DNA of 64,000 nt from Avena insularis (lineage: Eukaryota > Streptophyta > Magnoliopsida > Poales > Poaceae). Made by a program: the position numbers and the translations under genes. The notes under the pieces were generated by a model that did no database searches, was not told the origin of the DNA, and worked only from the letters and a program-made list of their open reading frames with translations. The stretch covers positions 475,823,392 to 475,887,391 of the forward strand of contig CM042694.1 of assembly GCA_023614405.1 (NCBI GenBank), written 5' to 3'. This document shows, one piece after another, positions 30,101-43,100 of the stretch; the first letter of the stretch is position 1, and each line of letters starts with the position of its first letter.

Positions 30101-33100
30101 AGTAGACATGCAATGGCACTGCTGGATCCATGTGTGGTTCATGGGAAGAACACACATGCAATGACACCGGTGGATCCATGTGGGGTTCATGGGAAGAACA
30201 CACATGCAATGACTCTGGTGATATGTGGTTTGTGAAAAGAATAGACATGCAATGACTCTAGGTGTGGTTAATGAGAAGAGAAGACATGCAATGACACCGG
30301 TGGATCCATGTGTGGTTTGTGAGAAGAACACACATGCAATGACACAACGTGGTTTTAAAGAAACACGATCGATGACTCTAGCTGTGGTTCATGGGAAAGA
30401 GCCAGACATACGAGACATACAATGGATTTGGTGGACAGTGGTGGATCCATGTGTGGTTCATGGGAAGAGCAGACATGCAATGACACTGCTGGATCCATGT
30501 GTGGTTTGTGAGAAGAACACACATGTAATGACACTGGTGGATTCGTGTGTGGTCTTTGGGAAGAACACACATGCAATGACATTGGTGATATGTGGTCTGT
30601 GAGAAGAACACACATCCAATGACTCTAGCTGTGGTTCATGAAAAGAGCAGACATGCAATGACACCGGTGGATCCATGTGTGGTTCATGGGAAGAACACAC
30701 ATCCAATGACACTGGTGGATCCATGTGTGGTCTGTGGGAAGAGCAGATATGCAATGACACTAGTGGATCCATGTGTGGTTCATGGGAAGAACACAAATAC
30801 AATGACACTAGGTGTGGTTCATGATTTGGTTTGTGAGAAGAACACACATGCAATGACAATGGTGGATCCATGTGGTCTATGAGAAGAACACACATGCAAT
30901 GACACTGGGTGTGGTTCATGATATGGTTTGTGAGAAGAACACACATGCAATGACACTGGTGGATCCATGTGGTGGTCTTTGGGAAGAACACACATGCAAT
31001 GACACTGGATCCATGTGTGTTCTATGAGAAGAACACACATCCAATGACTCTAGCTGTGGTTCATGAAAAGAGCAGACATGCAATGACACTGGTAGATCCA
31101 TGTGTGGTTCATGGGAAGAACACACATGCGATGACACTAGGTGGATCCAGGTGTGGTTTCTGAGAAGAACACACATGCAATGACTCCGGTGGTTCCATGT
31201 GTGGTTCATGGGAAGAACACACATGCAATGACTCTGGTGATGTGTGGTTTGTGAGAAGAACACACATGCAATGTATCTAGCTGTGGTTAATGAGAAGATC
31301 AGACATGCAATGACACCGGTGGATCCATGTGGGGTTTGTGAGAGGAACAAACATGCAATGACACTGGGTGTGGTTCATGATATGGTGTGTCAGAAGAACA
31401 CGCATGCAATGACTCTAGGCGTGGTTTGTTTGTGAAGAGCATGCAATTACTCTAGCTGTGGTTCATGGGAAGAACAGACATATAATGACACCGGTGGATC
31501 CATGTGTGGTTCATGGGAAGAACACACATGCAATGACATCGTGGATCCATGTGTGTGTGGAAGAACACACATGCAACGACATGAGTGGATCCATGTGTGG
31601 TCTTTGGGAAGAACACACATGCAATGACACTGGGTGTGTTTCATGATATGGTCTATGGGAAGAACACACATGTGATGACACTAGGTGGATCCATGTGTGT
31701 TCATGGGAAGAACACACATGCAATGACACTGGGTGTGGTTCATGATATGGTCTGTGGGAAGAACACACATGCAATGACACTGGTGGATCCATGTGTGGTC
31801 TTCTAAGAACACACATGCAATAACACTGGGTGTGGTTCATGATATGGTTTCTAAGAAGAACACACATACAATGACACTGGTGTATCCATGTGTGTTATTT
31901 CGGAAGAACACACATGCAATGACAGTGGTGATATGTGGTCTGAGAAGAACACACATCCAATGACTCTAGTTGTGGTTCATGAAAAGAGCAGACATGCAAT
32001 AACACCGGTGGATCCATGTGTGGTTCATGGGAAGAACACACATCCAATGACACTGGTGGATCCATGTGTGGTCTGTGGGAAGAGCAGACATGCAATGACA
32101 CTAGTGGATCCATGTGTGGTTCATGGGAAGAACACACATGCAATGACACTAGGTGTGGTTCATGATATGGTTTGTGAGAAGAACACACATGCAATAACCT
32201 GGTGGATCCATGTGGTCTATGAGAAGAACACACATGCAATGACACCGGGTGTGGTTCATGATATGGTTTGTGAGAAGAACACACATGCAATGACACCGGT
32301 GGATCCATGTGGTGGTCTTCGAAGAACACACATGCAATGACACTGGATCCATGTGTGGTCTATGAGAAGAACACACATCCAATGACTCTAGCTATGGTTC
32401 ATGAAAAGAGCAAACATGCAATGACACTGGTGGATCCATGTGTGGTTCATGGGAAGAACACACATGCGATGACACTAGGTGGATCCATGTGTGGTTCATG
32501 AGAAGAACACACATGCAATGACACCGATGGATCCATGTGTGGTTCATGGGAAGAACACACATGCAATGACTCTGGTGATATGTCGTTTGTGAAAAAGAAT
32601 GACATGCAATGACTCTAGCTGTGGTTAATGAGAAGAGCACACATGCAATGACACTGGTGGATCCATGTGTGGTTTGTGAGAAGAACACACATGCAATGAC
32701 ACTGGGTGTGGTTCATGATATGGTTTGTGAGAAGAACACACATGCAATGACACTGGTGGATCCATGTGTGGTGTTTGGGAAGAACACACATGCAATGACA
32801 CTGGATCCATGTGTGGTCTGTGAGAAGAACACACATCCAATGACTCTAGCTGTGGTTCATGAAAAGAGCAGACATGCAATGACACTGGTGGATCCATGTG
32901 TGGTTCATGGGAGGAACACACATGCAATGACACTGGTGGATCCATGTGTGGTCTGTGGGAAGAACACACATGCAATGACACTGATGGATCCATGTGTGGT
33001 TCATGGGAAGAACACCCATGCAATGACACTGGGTGTGGTTCATGATATGGTCTGTGGGAAGAACACACATGCAATGACACTGGTGGATCGATGTGTGGTT

Positions 33101-34275
33101 CATGGGAAGAACACACATGCAATGACACTAGGTGTGGTTCATGATATGGTTTGTGCGAAGAACACACATTCAATGACACTGGTGGATCCATGTGTGGTGT
33201 TTGGGAAGAACACACATGCAATGACACTTGTGATATGTGGTCTGTGAGAAGAACACACATCCAATGACTCTAGGTGTGGTTCATTAAAAGAGTAGACTTG
33301 CAATGACACTGGTGGATCCATGTGTGGTTCATGGGAAGAACACATATGCGATGACACTTGGTGGATCCATGTGTGGTTCATGAGAAGAACACACATGCCA
33401 TGACACCGGTGGATCCATGTGTGGTTCATGGGAAGAACACACATGCAATGACTCTGGTGATATGTGGTTTGTGAAAAGAACAGACCTGCGATGACTCTAG
33501 CTGTGGTTAATGAGAAGAGCAGACATGCAATGACACTGGTGGATCCATGTGTGGTTTGTGAGAAGAACACACATGCAATGACACTGGGTGTGGTTCATGA
33601 TATGGTTTGTAAGAAGATAACACATGCAATGACTCTAGCTGTGGTTTGTGAAAAGAGCACGATGATTCTAGGTGTGGTTAATGGGAAGAGAAGACATCCA
33701 ATGACACCGGTGGATCCATGTGTGGTTCATGGGAAGAACACACATGCAATGACACTGGTGGATCCATGTGCGGTCTGTGGGAAGAACACACATGCAACGA
33801 CACTGGTGGATCCATGTGTGGTTCATGGGAAGAACACACATGCAATGACACTGGGTGTGGTTCATGATATGGTCTGTGGGAACAACACATGCAATGACAC
33901 GGTGGATCGATGTGGTTCATGGGAAGAACACACATGCAATGACACTAGGTGTGGTTCATGATATGGTTTGTGAGAAGAACACACATTCAATGACACTGGT
34001 GGATCCATGTGTGGTGTTTGGGAAGAACACACATGCAATGACACTTGTGATATGTGGTCTGTGAGAAGAACACACATCCAATGACTCTAGCTGTGGTTCA
34101 TGAAAAGAGCAGACATGCAATGACACTGGTGGATCCATGTGTGGTTCATGGGAAGAACACAAATGCGATGATACTAGGTGGATCCATGTGTGGTTTGTGA
34201 GAAGAACACACATGCAATGACACTGGTGGATCCATGTGTGGTTCATGGGAAGAACACACATGCAATGACTCTGGT
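27137..34275 (+). repeat. Higher-order repeat zone, period near 0.6 kb
   Basis: The marker unit starting GATATGTGGTTTGTGAAA occurs at 27,137, 27,815, 28,438, 29,008, 29,639 and 30,220, with spacings of 678, 623, 570, 631 and 581 bp. Close variants of it follow at about 31,239, 32,577, 33,459 and 34,276. One block (29,639-30,219) reads, in order: GATATG marker, 39-bp TTAATGAG unit, 48-bp TTTGTGA unit, 51-bp CATGATATGG unit, two 39-bp units, three 48-bp units, the second GATATG form ending CATCCAATGAC, a 39-bp TTCATGAAAAG unit and two 48-bp units. The larger spacings after 30.2 kb reflect blocks expanded by additional 48- and 51-bp units. Confidence 0.85.
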
Positions 34276-37200
34276 GATATGTGGTTTGTGAAAAGAACAG
34301 ACATGCAATGACTCTAGCTGTGTTTAATGAGAAGAGCAGACATGCAATGACACCGGTGGATCCATGTGTGGTTTGTGAGAAGAACACACATGCAATGACA
34401 CTGGGTGTGGTTCATGATATGGTTTGTAAGAAGATAACACATGCAATGACTCTAGCTGTGGTTTGTGAAAAGAGCACGCATGCGATGATTCTAGCTGTGG
34501 TTAATGGGAATAGAAGACATATAATGACACGGTGGATCCATGTGTGTTCATGGGAAGAACACACATGCAATGACACTGGTGGATCCATGTGCGGTCTGTG
34601 GGAAGAACACACATGCAACGACACTGGTGGATCCATGTGTGGTTCATGGGAAGAACACACATGCAATGACACTGGGTGTGGTTCATGATATGGTCTGTGG
34701 GAACAACACACATGCAATGACACTGGTGGATCGATGTGTGGTTCATGGGAAGAACACACATGCAATGACACTAGGTGTGGTTCATGATATGGTTTGTGAG
34801 AAGAACACACATTCAATGACACTGGTGGATCCATGTGTGGTCTTTGGGAAGAACACACATGCAATGACACTGGTGATATGTGGTCTGTGCGAAGAACACA
34901 CATCCAATGACTGTAGCTGTGGTTCATCAAAAGAGCAGACATGCAATGACACTGGTAGATCCATGTGTGGTTCATGGGAAGAACACATGTGCGATAACAC
35001 TGGGTGGATCCATGTGTGGTTCATGATAAGAACACACATGCAATGACACCGGTGGATCCATGTGTGGTTCATGGGAAGAACACACATGCAATGACTCTGG
35101 TGATATGTGGTTTGTGAAAAGAACAGACATGCAATGACTCTAGCTGTGGTTAATGAGAAGAGCAGACATGCAAGGACACCGGTGGATCCATGTGTGGTTT
35201 GTGAGAAGAACACACATGCAATGACACTGGGTGTGGTTCATGATATGGTTTGTAAGAAGATAACACATGCAATGACTCTAATGTGGTTTGTGAAAAGAGC
35301 ACGCATGCGATGATTCTAGCTGTGGTTCATGGGAAGAGAAGACATACAATGACACCGGTGGATCCATGTGTGGTTCATGGGAAGAACACACATGCAATGA
35401 CACTGGTGGATCCATGTGCGGTCTGTGGGAAGAACACACATGCAACGACACTGGTGGATCCATGTGTGGTCTTTGGGAAGAACACACATGCAATGACACT
35501 GGTGATATGTGGTCTGTGAGAAGAACACACATCCAATGACTCTAGCTGTGGTTCATGAAAAGAGCAGACATGCAATGACACCGGTGGATCCATGTGTGGT
35601 TCATGGGAAGAACACATGCGATGACACTGGGTGGATCCATGTGTGGTTTGTGAGAAGAACACACATGCAATGACACCGGTGGATCCATGTGTGGTTCATG
35701 GGAAGAACACACATGCAATGACTCTGGTGATATGTGGTTTGTGAAAAGAACAGACATGCAATGACTCTAGCTGTGGTTAATGAGAAGAGCAGACATGCAA
35801 TGACACCGGTGGATCCATGTGTGGTTTGTGAGAAGAACACACATGCAATGACTCTAGCTGTGGTTTCTGAAAAGAGCACGCATGCGATGACTCTAGCTGT
35901 GGTTCATGGGCAGAGCAGACATACAATGATACTGGTGGATCCATGTGTGGTTCATGGGAAGAGCAGACATGCAATGACACCAGTGGATCCATGTGTGGTT
36001 TGTTAGAAGAACACACATGCATTGACACTGGTGGATCCGTGTGTGGTCTTTGGGAAGAACACACATGCAATGACATTGCTGATATGTGGTCTGTGAGAAG
36101 AACACACATCCAATGACTCTAGCTGTGGTTCATAAAAAGAGCAGACATGCAATGACACTGGTGGATCATTGTGTGGTTCATGGGAAGAACACACATGCAA
36201 TGACACTGGTGGATCCATGTGTGGTCTGAGGGAAGAGCAGACATGCAATGACACTAGTGGATCCATGTGTGGTTCATGGGAAGAACACACATGCGATGAC
36301 ACTGGGTGTCGTTCATGAAATGGTCTGTGAGAGGAACACACATGCAATGACACTGGTGGATCCATGTGTGGTCTATGAGAAGAACACACATGCAATGACA
36401 CTGGGTGTGGTTCATGATATGGTTTGTGAGAAGAACACACATGCAATGACACTGGTGGATCCATGTTTGGTCTTTGGGAAGAACACACATGCAATGACAT
36501 TAGATCCATGTGTGGTCTGTGAGAAGAACATACATCCAATGACTCTAGTTGTGGTTCATGAAAAGAGCAGACATGCAATGACACTGGTGGATCCATTTGT
36601 AGTTCATGGGAAGAACACACATGCGATGACACTAGGTGGATCCAGGTGTGGTTTCTGAGAAGAACACACATGCAATGACTCCGGTGGATCCATGTGTGGT
36701 TCATGGGAAGAACACACATGCAATGACTCTGGTGATGTGTGGTTTGTGAGAAGAACACACATGCAATGACTCTAGCTATGGTTAATGAGAAGAGCAGACA
36801 TGCAATGACACCGGTGGATCCATGTGTGGTTTGTGAGAAGAACACACATGCAATGACACTGGGTGTGGTTCATGATATGGTTTGTAAGAAGAACATACAA
36901 GCAATGACTCTAGCTGTGGTTTGTGAAAAGAGCACGCATGCAATGACTCTAGCTGTGGTTCATGGGAAGAGCAGGCATACAAAGACACTAGTGGATCCAT
37001 GTGTGGTTCATGGGAAGAACACACATGCAACGACACTGGTGGATCCATGTGTGGTCTGTGGGAAGAACACACATGCAATGACACTGGTGGATCCATGTGT
37101 GGTTCATGGGAAGAACACACATGCAATGACACAGGTGATATGTGGTCTGTGAGAAGAACACACATGCAATGACACTAGGTGTGGTTCATGATATGGTTTG

Positions 37201-40109
37201 TGAGAAGAACACACATGCAATGACACTGGTGGATCAATGTGTTGTGTTTGGGAAGAACACACATGCAATGACACTGGTGATATGTGGTCTATGAGAAGAA
37301 CACACATCCAATGACTCTAGCTGTGGTTCATGAAAAGAGATGACATGCAATGACACTAGTGGATCCATGTGTGGTTCATGGGAAGAACACACATGCAATG
37401 ACACTGGTGGATCCATGTGTGGTCTATGGGAAGAACACACATGCAATGACACTCGTGCATCCATGTGTGGTTCATGGGAAGAACACACATGCAATGACAC
37501 TAGGTGTGGTTCATGATATGGTTTGTGAGAAGAACACACATGCAATGACACTGGTGGATCCATGTGTGGTTCATGGGAAGAACACACATGCAATGACACT
37601 GGGTGTGGTTCATGATATGGTTTGTGAGAAGAACACACATGCAATGACACTGGTGGATCCATGTGTGGTCTTTGGGAAGAACACACATGCAATGACACTG
37701 GATCCATGTGTGGTCTATGAGAAGAACACACATCCAATGACTCTAGCTGTGGTTCATGAAAAGAGCAGACATGCAATGACACTGGTGGATCCATGTGTGG
37801 TTCATGGGAATAACACACATGCGATGACACTAGGTGGATCCATGTGTGGTTCATGAGAAGAACACACATGCAATGACACCGATGGATCCATGTGTGGTTC
37901 ATGGGAAGAACACACATGCAATGACTCTGGTGATATGTGGTTTGTGAAAAGAACAGACATGCAATGACTCTAGCTGTGGTTAATGAGAAGAGCACACATG
38001 CAATGACACTGGTGGATCCATGTGTGGTTTGTGAGAAGAACACACATGCAATGACACTGGGTGTGGTTCATGATATGGTTTGTAATAAGAACACACATGC
38101 AATGACTCTAGCTGTGGTTTGTGAAAAGAGCACGCATTCGATGACTCTAGCTATGGTTCATGGGAAGAGCAGACGTACAATGACACTGGTGGATCCATGT
38201 GTGGTTCATGGTAAGAACACACATGCAATGACACTGGTGGATCCATGTGTGGTCTGCGGAAGAACACACATGCAACGACACTGGTGGATCCATGTGTGGT
38301 CTTTGGGAGGAACACACATGCAATGACACTGGTGATTTGTGGTTTGTGAGAAGAACACACATCCAATGACTCTAGCTGTGGTTCATGAAAAGAGAAGACA
38401 TGCAATGACACTAGTGGATCGATGTGTGGTTTGTGAGAAGAACACACATGCAATGACACTGGGTGTGGTTCATGATATGGTTTGTAAGAAGAACACACAT
38501 GCAATGACTCTAGCCGTGGTTTGTGAAAAGTGCATGCATGCGATGACTCTAGCTGTGGTTCATGGGAAGAGCAGGCATACAATGACACTAGTGGATCCAT
38601 GTGTGGTTCATGGGAAGAACACACATGCAACAACACCGGCGGATCCATGTGTGGTCTGTGGGAAAAACACACATGCAATGACACTGATGGATCCATGTGT
38701 GGTTCATGGGAAGAACACACATGCAATGACACAGGTGATATGTGGTCTGTGAGAAGAACACACATGCAATGACACTAGGTGTGGTTCATGATATGGTTTG
38801 TGAGAAGAACACACATGCAATGACACTGGTGGATCCATGTGTGGTCTTTGGGAAGAACACAGATGCAATGACACTGGTGATATGTGGTCTATGAGAAGAA
38901 CACACATCCAATGACTCTAGTTGTGGTTCATGAAAAGAGGAGACATGCAATGACACTGGTGGATCCATGTGTGGTTCATGGGAAGAACACACATGCAATG
39001 ACACTGGTGGATCCATGTGTGGTCTGTAGGAAGAACACACATGCAATGACACTGGGTGTGGTTCATGATATGGTCTGTGGGAAGAACACACATCCAATGA
39101 CACTGGTGGATCCATGTGTGGTCCATGGGAAGAACACACATGCAATGACACTAGGTATGGTTCATGATATGGTTTGTGAGAAGAACACACATGCAATGAC
39201 ACTGGTGGATCCATGTGTGGTCTTTGGGAAGAACACACATGCAATGACACTGGTGATATGTGGTCTGTGACAAGAACACACATCCAATGACTCTAGCTAT
39301 GGTTCATGAAAAGAGCAGACATGCAATGACACTGGTGGATCCATGTGTGGTTCTTGGGAAGAACACACATGCGATGACACTGGGTGGATCCATGTGTGGT
39401 TCGTGAGAAGAAAACACATGCAATGACACCGGTGGATCCATGTGTGGTTCATGGGAAGAACACACATGCAATGACTCTGGTGATATGTGGTTTGTGAAAA
39501 GAACAGACATGCAATGACTCTAGCTGTGGTTAATGAGAAGAGCAGACATGCAATGACACTGGTGGATCCATGTGTGGTTTGTGAGAAGAACACACATGCA
39601 ATGACACTGGGTGTGGTTCATGATATGGTTTGTAAGAAGAACACACATGCAATGACTCTATCTATGGTTTGTGAAAAGAGCACGCATGCGATGACTCTAG
39701 CTATGGTTCATGGGAAGAGCAGACATACAATGACACCGGTGGATCCATGTGTGGTTCATGTGAAGAACACACATGCAATGACACTGGTGGATCCATGTGT
39801 GGTCTGGGAAGAACACACATGCAACAACACTGGTGGATCCATGTGTGGTCTTTGGGAAGAACACACATGCAATGACACTGGTGATATGTGGTCTATGAGA
39901 AGAACACACATCCAATGACTCTAGCTGTGGTTCATGAAAAGAGCAGACATGCAATGACACTGGTGGATCCATGTGTGGTTCATGGGAAGAACACAAATGC
40001 GATGATACTAGGTGGATCCATGTGTGGTTTGTGAGAAGAACACACATGCAATGACACTGGTGGATCCATGTGTGGTTCATGGGAAGAACACACATGCAAT
40101 GACTCTGGT
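34276..40109 (+). repeat. 5.83-kb super-repeat, copy 1
   Basis: The successive spacings between GATATG/GATGTG marker units from 34,276 are 826, 627, 1005, 1198, 1550 and 628 bp, summing to 5,834 bp. The same series recurs in the next copy, which is why these six unequal blocks are treated as one tandemly duplicated unit. Private variants such as the unit containing GAACACAAATGCGATGATAC near 33.98-34.2 kb recur one period to the right. Similarity to the next copy starts a little to the left of the marker, at about 34,080, so the chosen phase is arbitrary. Confidence 0.88.
37553..37600 (+). repeat. Reference 48-bp monomer with dyad, BamHI site and RY core
   Basis: This unit is typical of the 48-bp class. 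It contains GGATCC at 37,556-37,561, CATGTGTG at 37,561-37,568 and its exact reverse complement CACACATG at 37,583-37,590, separated by 14 bases. The RY core CATGCA lies at 37,587-37,592. CATGTGTG and CACACATGCA are also alternating pyrimidine-purine tracts. The three main 48-bp classes keep both arms; the 39-bp and GATATG classes do not. Confidence 0.9.
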
Positions 40110-43100
40110 GATATGTGGTTTGTGAAAAGAACAGACATGCAATGACTCTAGCTGTGTTTAATGAGAAGAGCAGACATGCAATGACACCGGTGGATCCATG
40201 TGTGGTTTGTGAGAAGAACACACATGCAATGACACTGGGTGTGGTTCATGATATGGTTTGTAAGAAGATAACACATGCAATGACTCTAGCTGTGGTTTGT
40301 GAAAAGAGCACGCATGCGATGATTCTAGCTGTGGTTCATGGGAAGAGAAGACATATAATGACACCGGTGGATCCATGTGTGGTTCATGGGAAGAACACAC
40401 ATGCAATGACACTGGTGGATCCATGTGCGGTCTGTGGGAAGAACACACATGCAACGACACTGTGGATCCATGTGTGGTTCATGGGAAGAACACACATGCA
40501 ATGACACTGGGTGTGGTTCATGATATGGTCTGTGGGAACAACACACATGCAATGACACTGGTGGATCGATGTGTGGTTCATGGGAAGAACACACATGCAA
40601 TGACACTAGGTGTGGTTCATGATATGGTTTGTGAGAAGAACACACATTCAATGACACTGGTGGATCCATGTGTGGTGTTTGGGAAGAACACACATGCAAT
40701 GACACTTGTGATATGTGGTCTGTGAGAAGAACACACATCCAATGACTCTAGCTGTGGTTCATTAAAAGAGCAGACTTGCAATGACACTGGTGGATCCATG
40801 TGTGGTTCATGGGAAGAACACACATGCGATGACACTGGGTGGATCCATGTGTGGTTCATGAGAAGAACACACATGCCATGACACCGGTGGATCCATGTGT
40901 GGTTCATGGGAAGAACACACATGCAATGACTCTGGTGATATGTGGTTTGTGAAAAGAACAGACATGCAATGACTCTAGCTGTGGTTAATGAGAAGAGCAG
41001 ACATGCAATGACACTGGTGGATCCATGTGTGGTTTGTGAGAAGAACACACATGCAATGACACTGGGTGTGGTTCATGATATGGTTTGTAAGAAGATAACA
41101 CATGCAATGACTCTAGCTGTGGTTTGTGAAAAGAGCACGCATGCGATGATTCTAGCTGTGGTTCATGGGAAGAGAAGACATACAATGACACCGGTGGATC
41201 CATGTGTGGTTCATGGGAAGAACACACATGCAATGACACTGGTGGATCCATGTGTGATGCAATGGGAAGAACACACATGCAACGACACTGGTGGATCCAT
41301 GTGTGGTCTTTGGGAAGAACACACGTGCAATGACACTGGTGATATGTGGTCTGTGAGAAGAACACACATCCAATGACTCTAGCTGTGGTTCATGAAAAGA
41401 GCAGACATGCAATGACACCGGTGGATCCATGTGTGGTTCATGGGAAGAACACACATGCGATGACACTGGGTGGATCCATGTGTGGTTTGTGAGAAGAACA
41501 CACATGCAATGACACCGGTGGATCCATGTGTGGTTCATGGGAAGAACACACATGCAATGACTCTGGTGATATGTGGTTTGTGAAAAGAACAGACATGCAA
41601 TGACTCTAGCTGTGGTTAATGAGAAGAGCAGACATGCAATGACACCGGTGGATCCATGTGTGGTTTGTGAGAAGAACACACATGCAATGACTCTAGCTGT
41701 GGTTTCTGAAAAGAGCACGCATGCGATGACTCTAGCTGTGGTTCATGGGCAGAGCAGACATACAATGATACTGGTGGATCCATGTGTGGTTCATGGGAAG
41801 AGCAGACATGCAATGACACCAGTGGATCCATGTGTGGTTTGTTAGAAGAACACACATGCATTGACACTGGTGGATCCGTGTGTGGTCTTTGGGAAGAACA
41901 CACATGCAATGACATTGCTGATATGTGGTCTGTGAGAAGAACACACATCCAATGACTCTAGCTGTGGTTCATAAAAAGAGCAGACATGCAATGACACTGG
42001 TGGATCATTGTGTGGTTCATGGGAAGAACACACATGCAATGACACTGGTGGATCCATGTGTGGTCTGAGGGAAGAGCAGACATGCAATGACACTAGTGGA
42101 TCCATGTTTGGTTCATGGGAAGAACACACATGCGATGACACTGGGTGTCGTTCATGAAATGGTCTGTGAGAGGAACACACATGCAATGACACTGGTGGAT
42201 CCATGTGTGGTCTATGAGAAGAACACACATGCAATGACACTGGGTGTGGTTCATGATATGGTTTGTGAGAAGAACACACATGCAATGACACTGGTGGATC
42301 CATGTTTGGTCTTTGGGAAGAACACACATGCAATGACATTAGATCCATGTGTGGTCTGTGAGAAGAACATACATCCAATGACTCTAGTTGTGGTTCATGA
42401 AAAGAGCAGACATGCAATGACACTGGTGGATCCATTTGTAGTTCATGGGAAGAACACACATGCGATGACACTAGGTGGATCCAGGTGTGGTTTCTGAGAA
42501 GAACACACATGCAATGACTCCGGTGGATCCATGTGTGGTTCATGGGAAGAACACACATGCAATGACTCTGGTGATGTGTGGTTTGTGAGAAGAACACACA
42601 TGCAATGACTCTAGCTATGGTTAATGAGAAGAGCAGACATGCAATGACACCGGTGGATCCATGTGTGGTTTGTGAGAAGAACACACATGCAATGACACTG
42701 GGTGTGGTTCATGATATGGTTTGTAAGAAGAACATACAAGCAATGACTCTAGCTGTGGTTTGTGAAAAGAGCACGCATGCAATGACTCTAGCTGTGGTTC
42801 ATGGGAAGAGCAGGCATACAAAGACACTAGTGGATCCATGTGTGGTTCATGGGAAGAACACACATGCAACGACACTGGTGGATCCATGTGTGGTCTGTGG
42901 GAAGAACACACATGCAATGACACTGGTGGATCCATGTGTGGTTCATGGGAAGAACACACATGCAATGACACAGGTGATATGTGGTCTGTGAGAAGAACAC
43001 ACATGCAATGACACTAGGTGTGGTTCATGATATGGTTTGTGAGAAGAACACACATGCAATGACACTGGTGGATCAATGTGTTGTGTTTGGGAAGAACACA

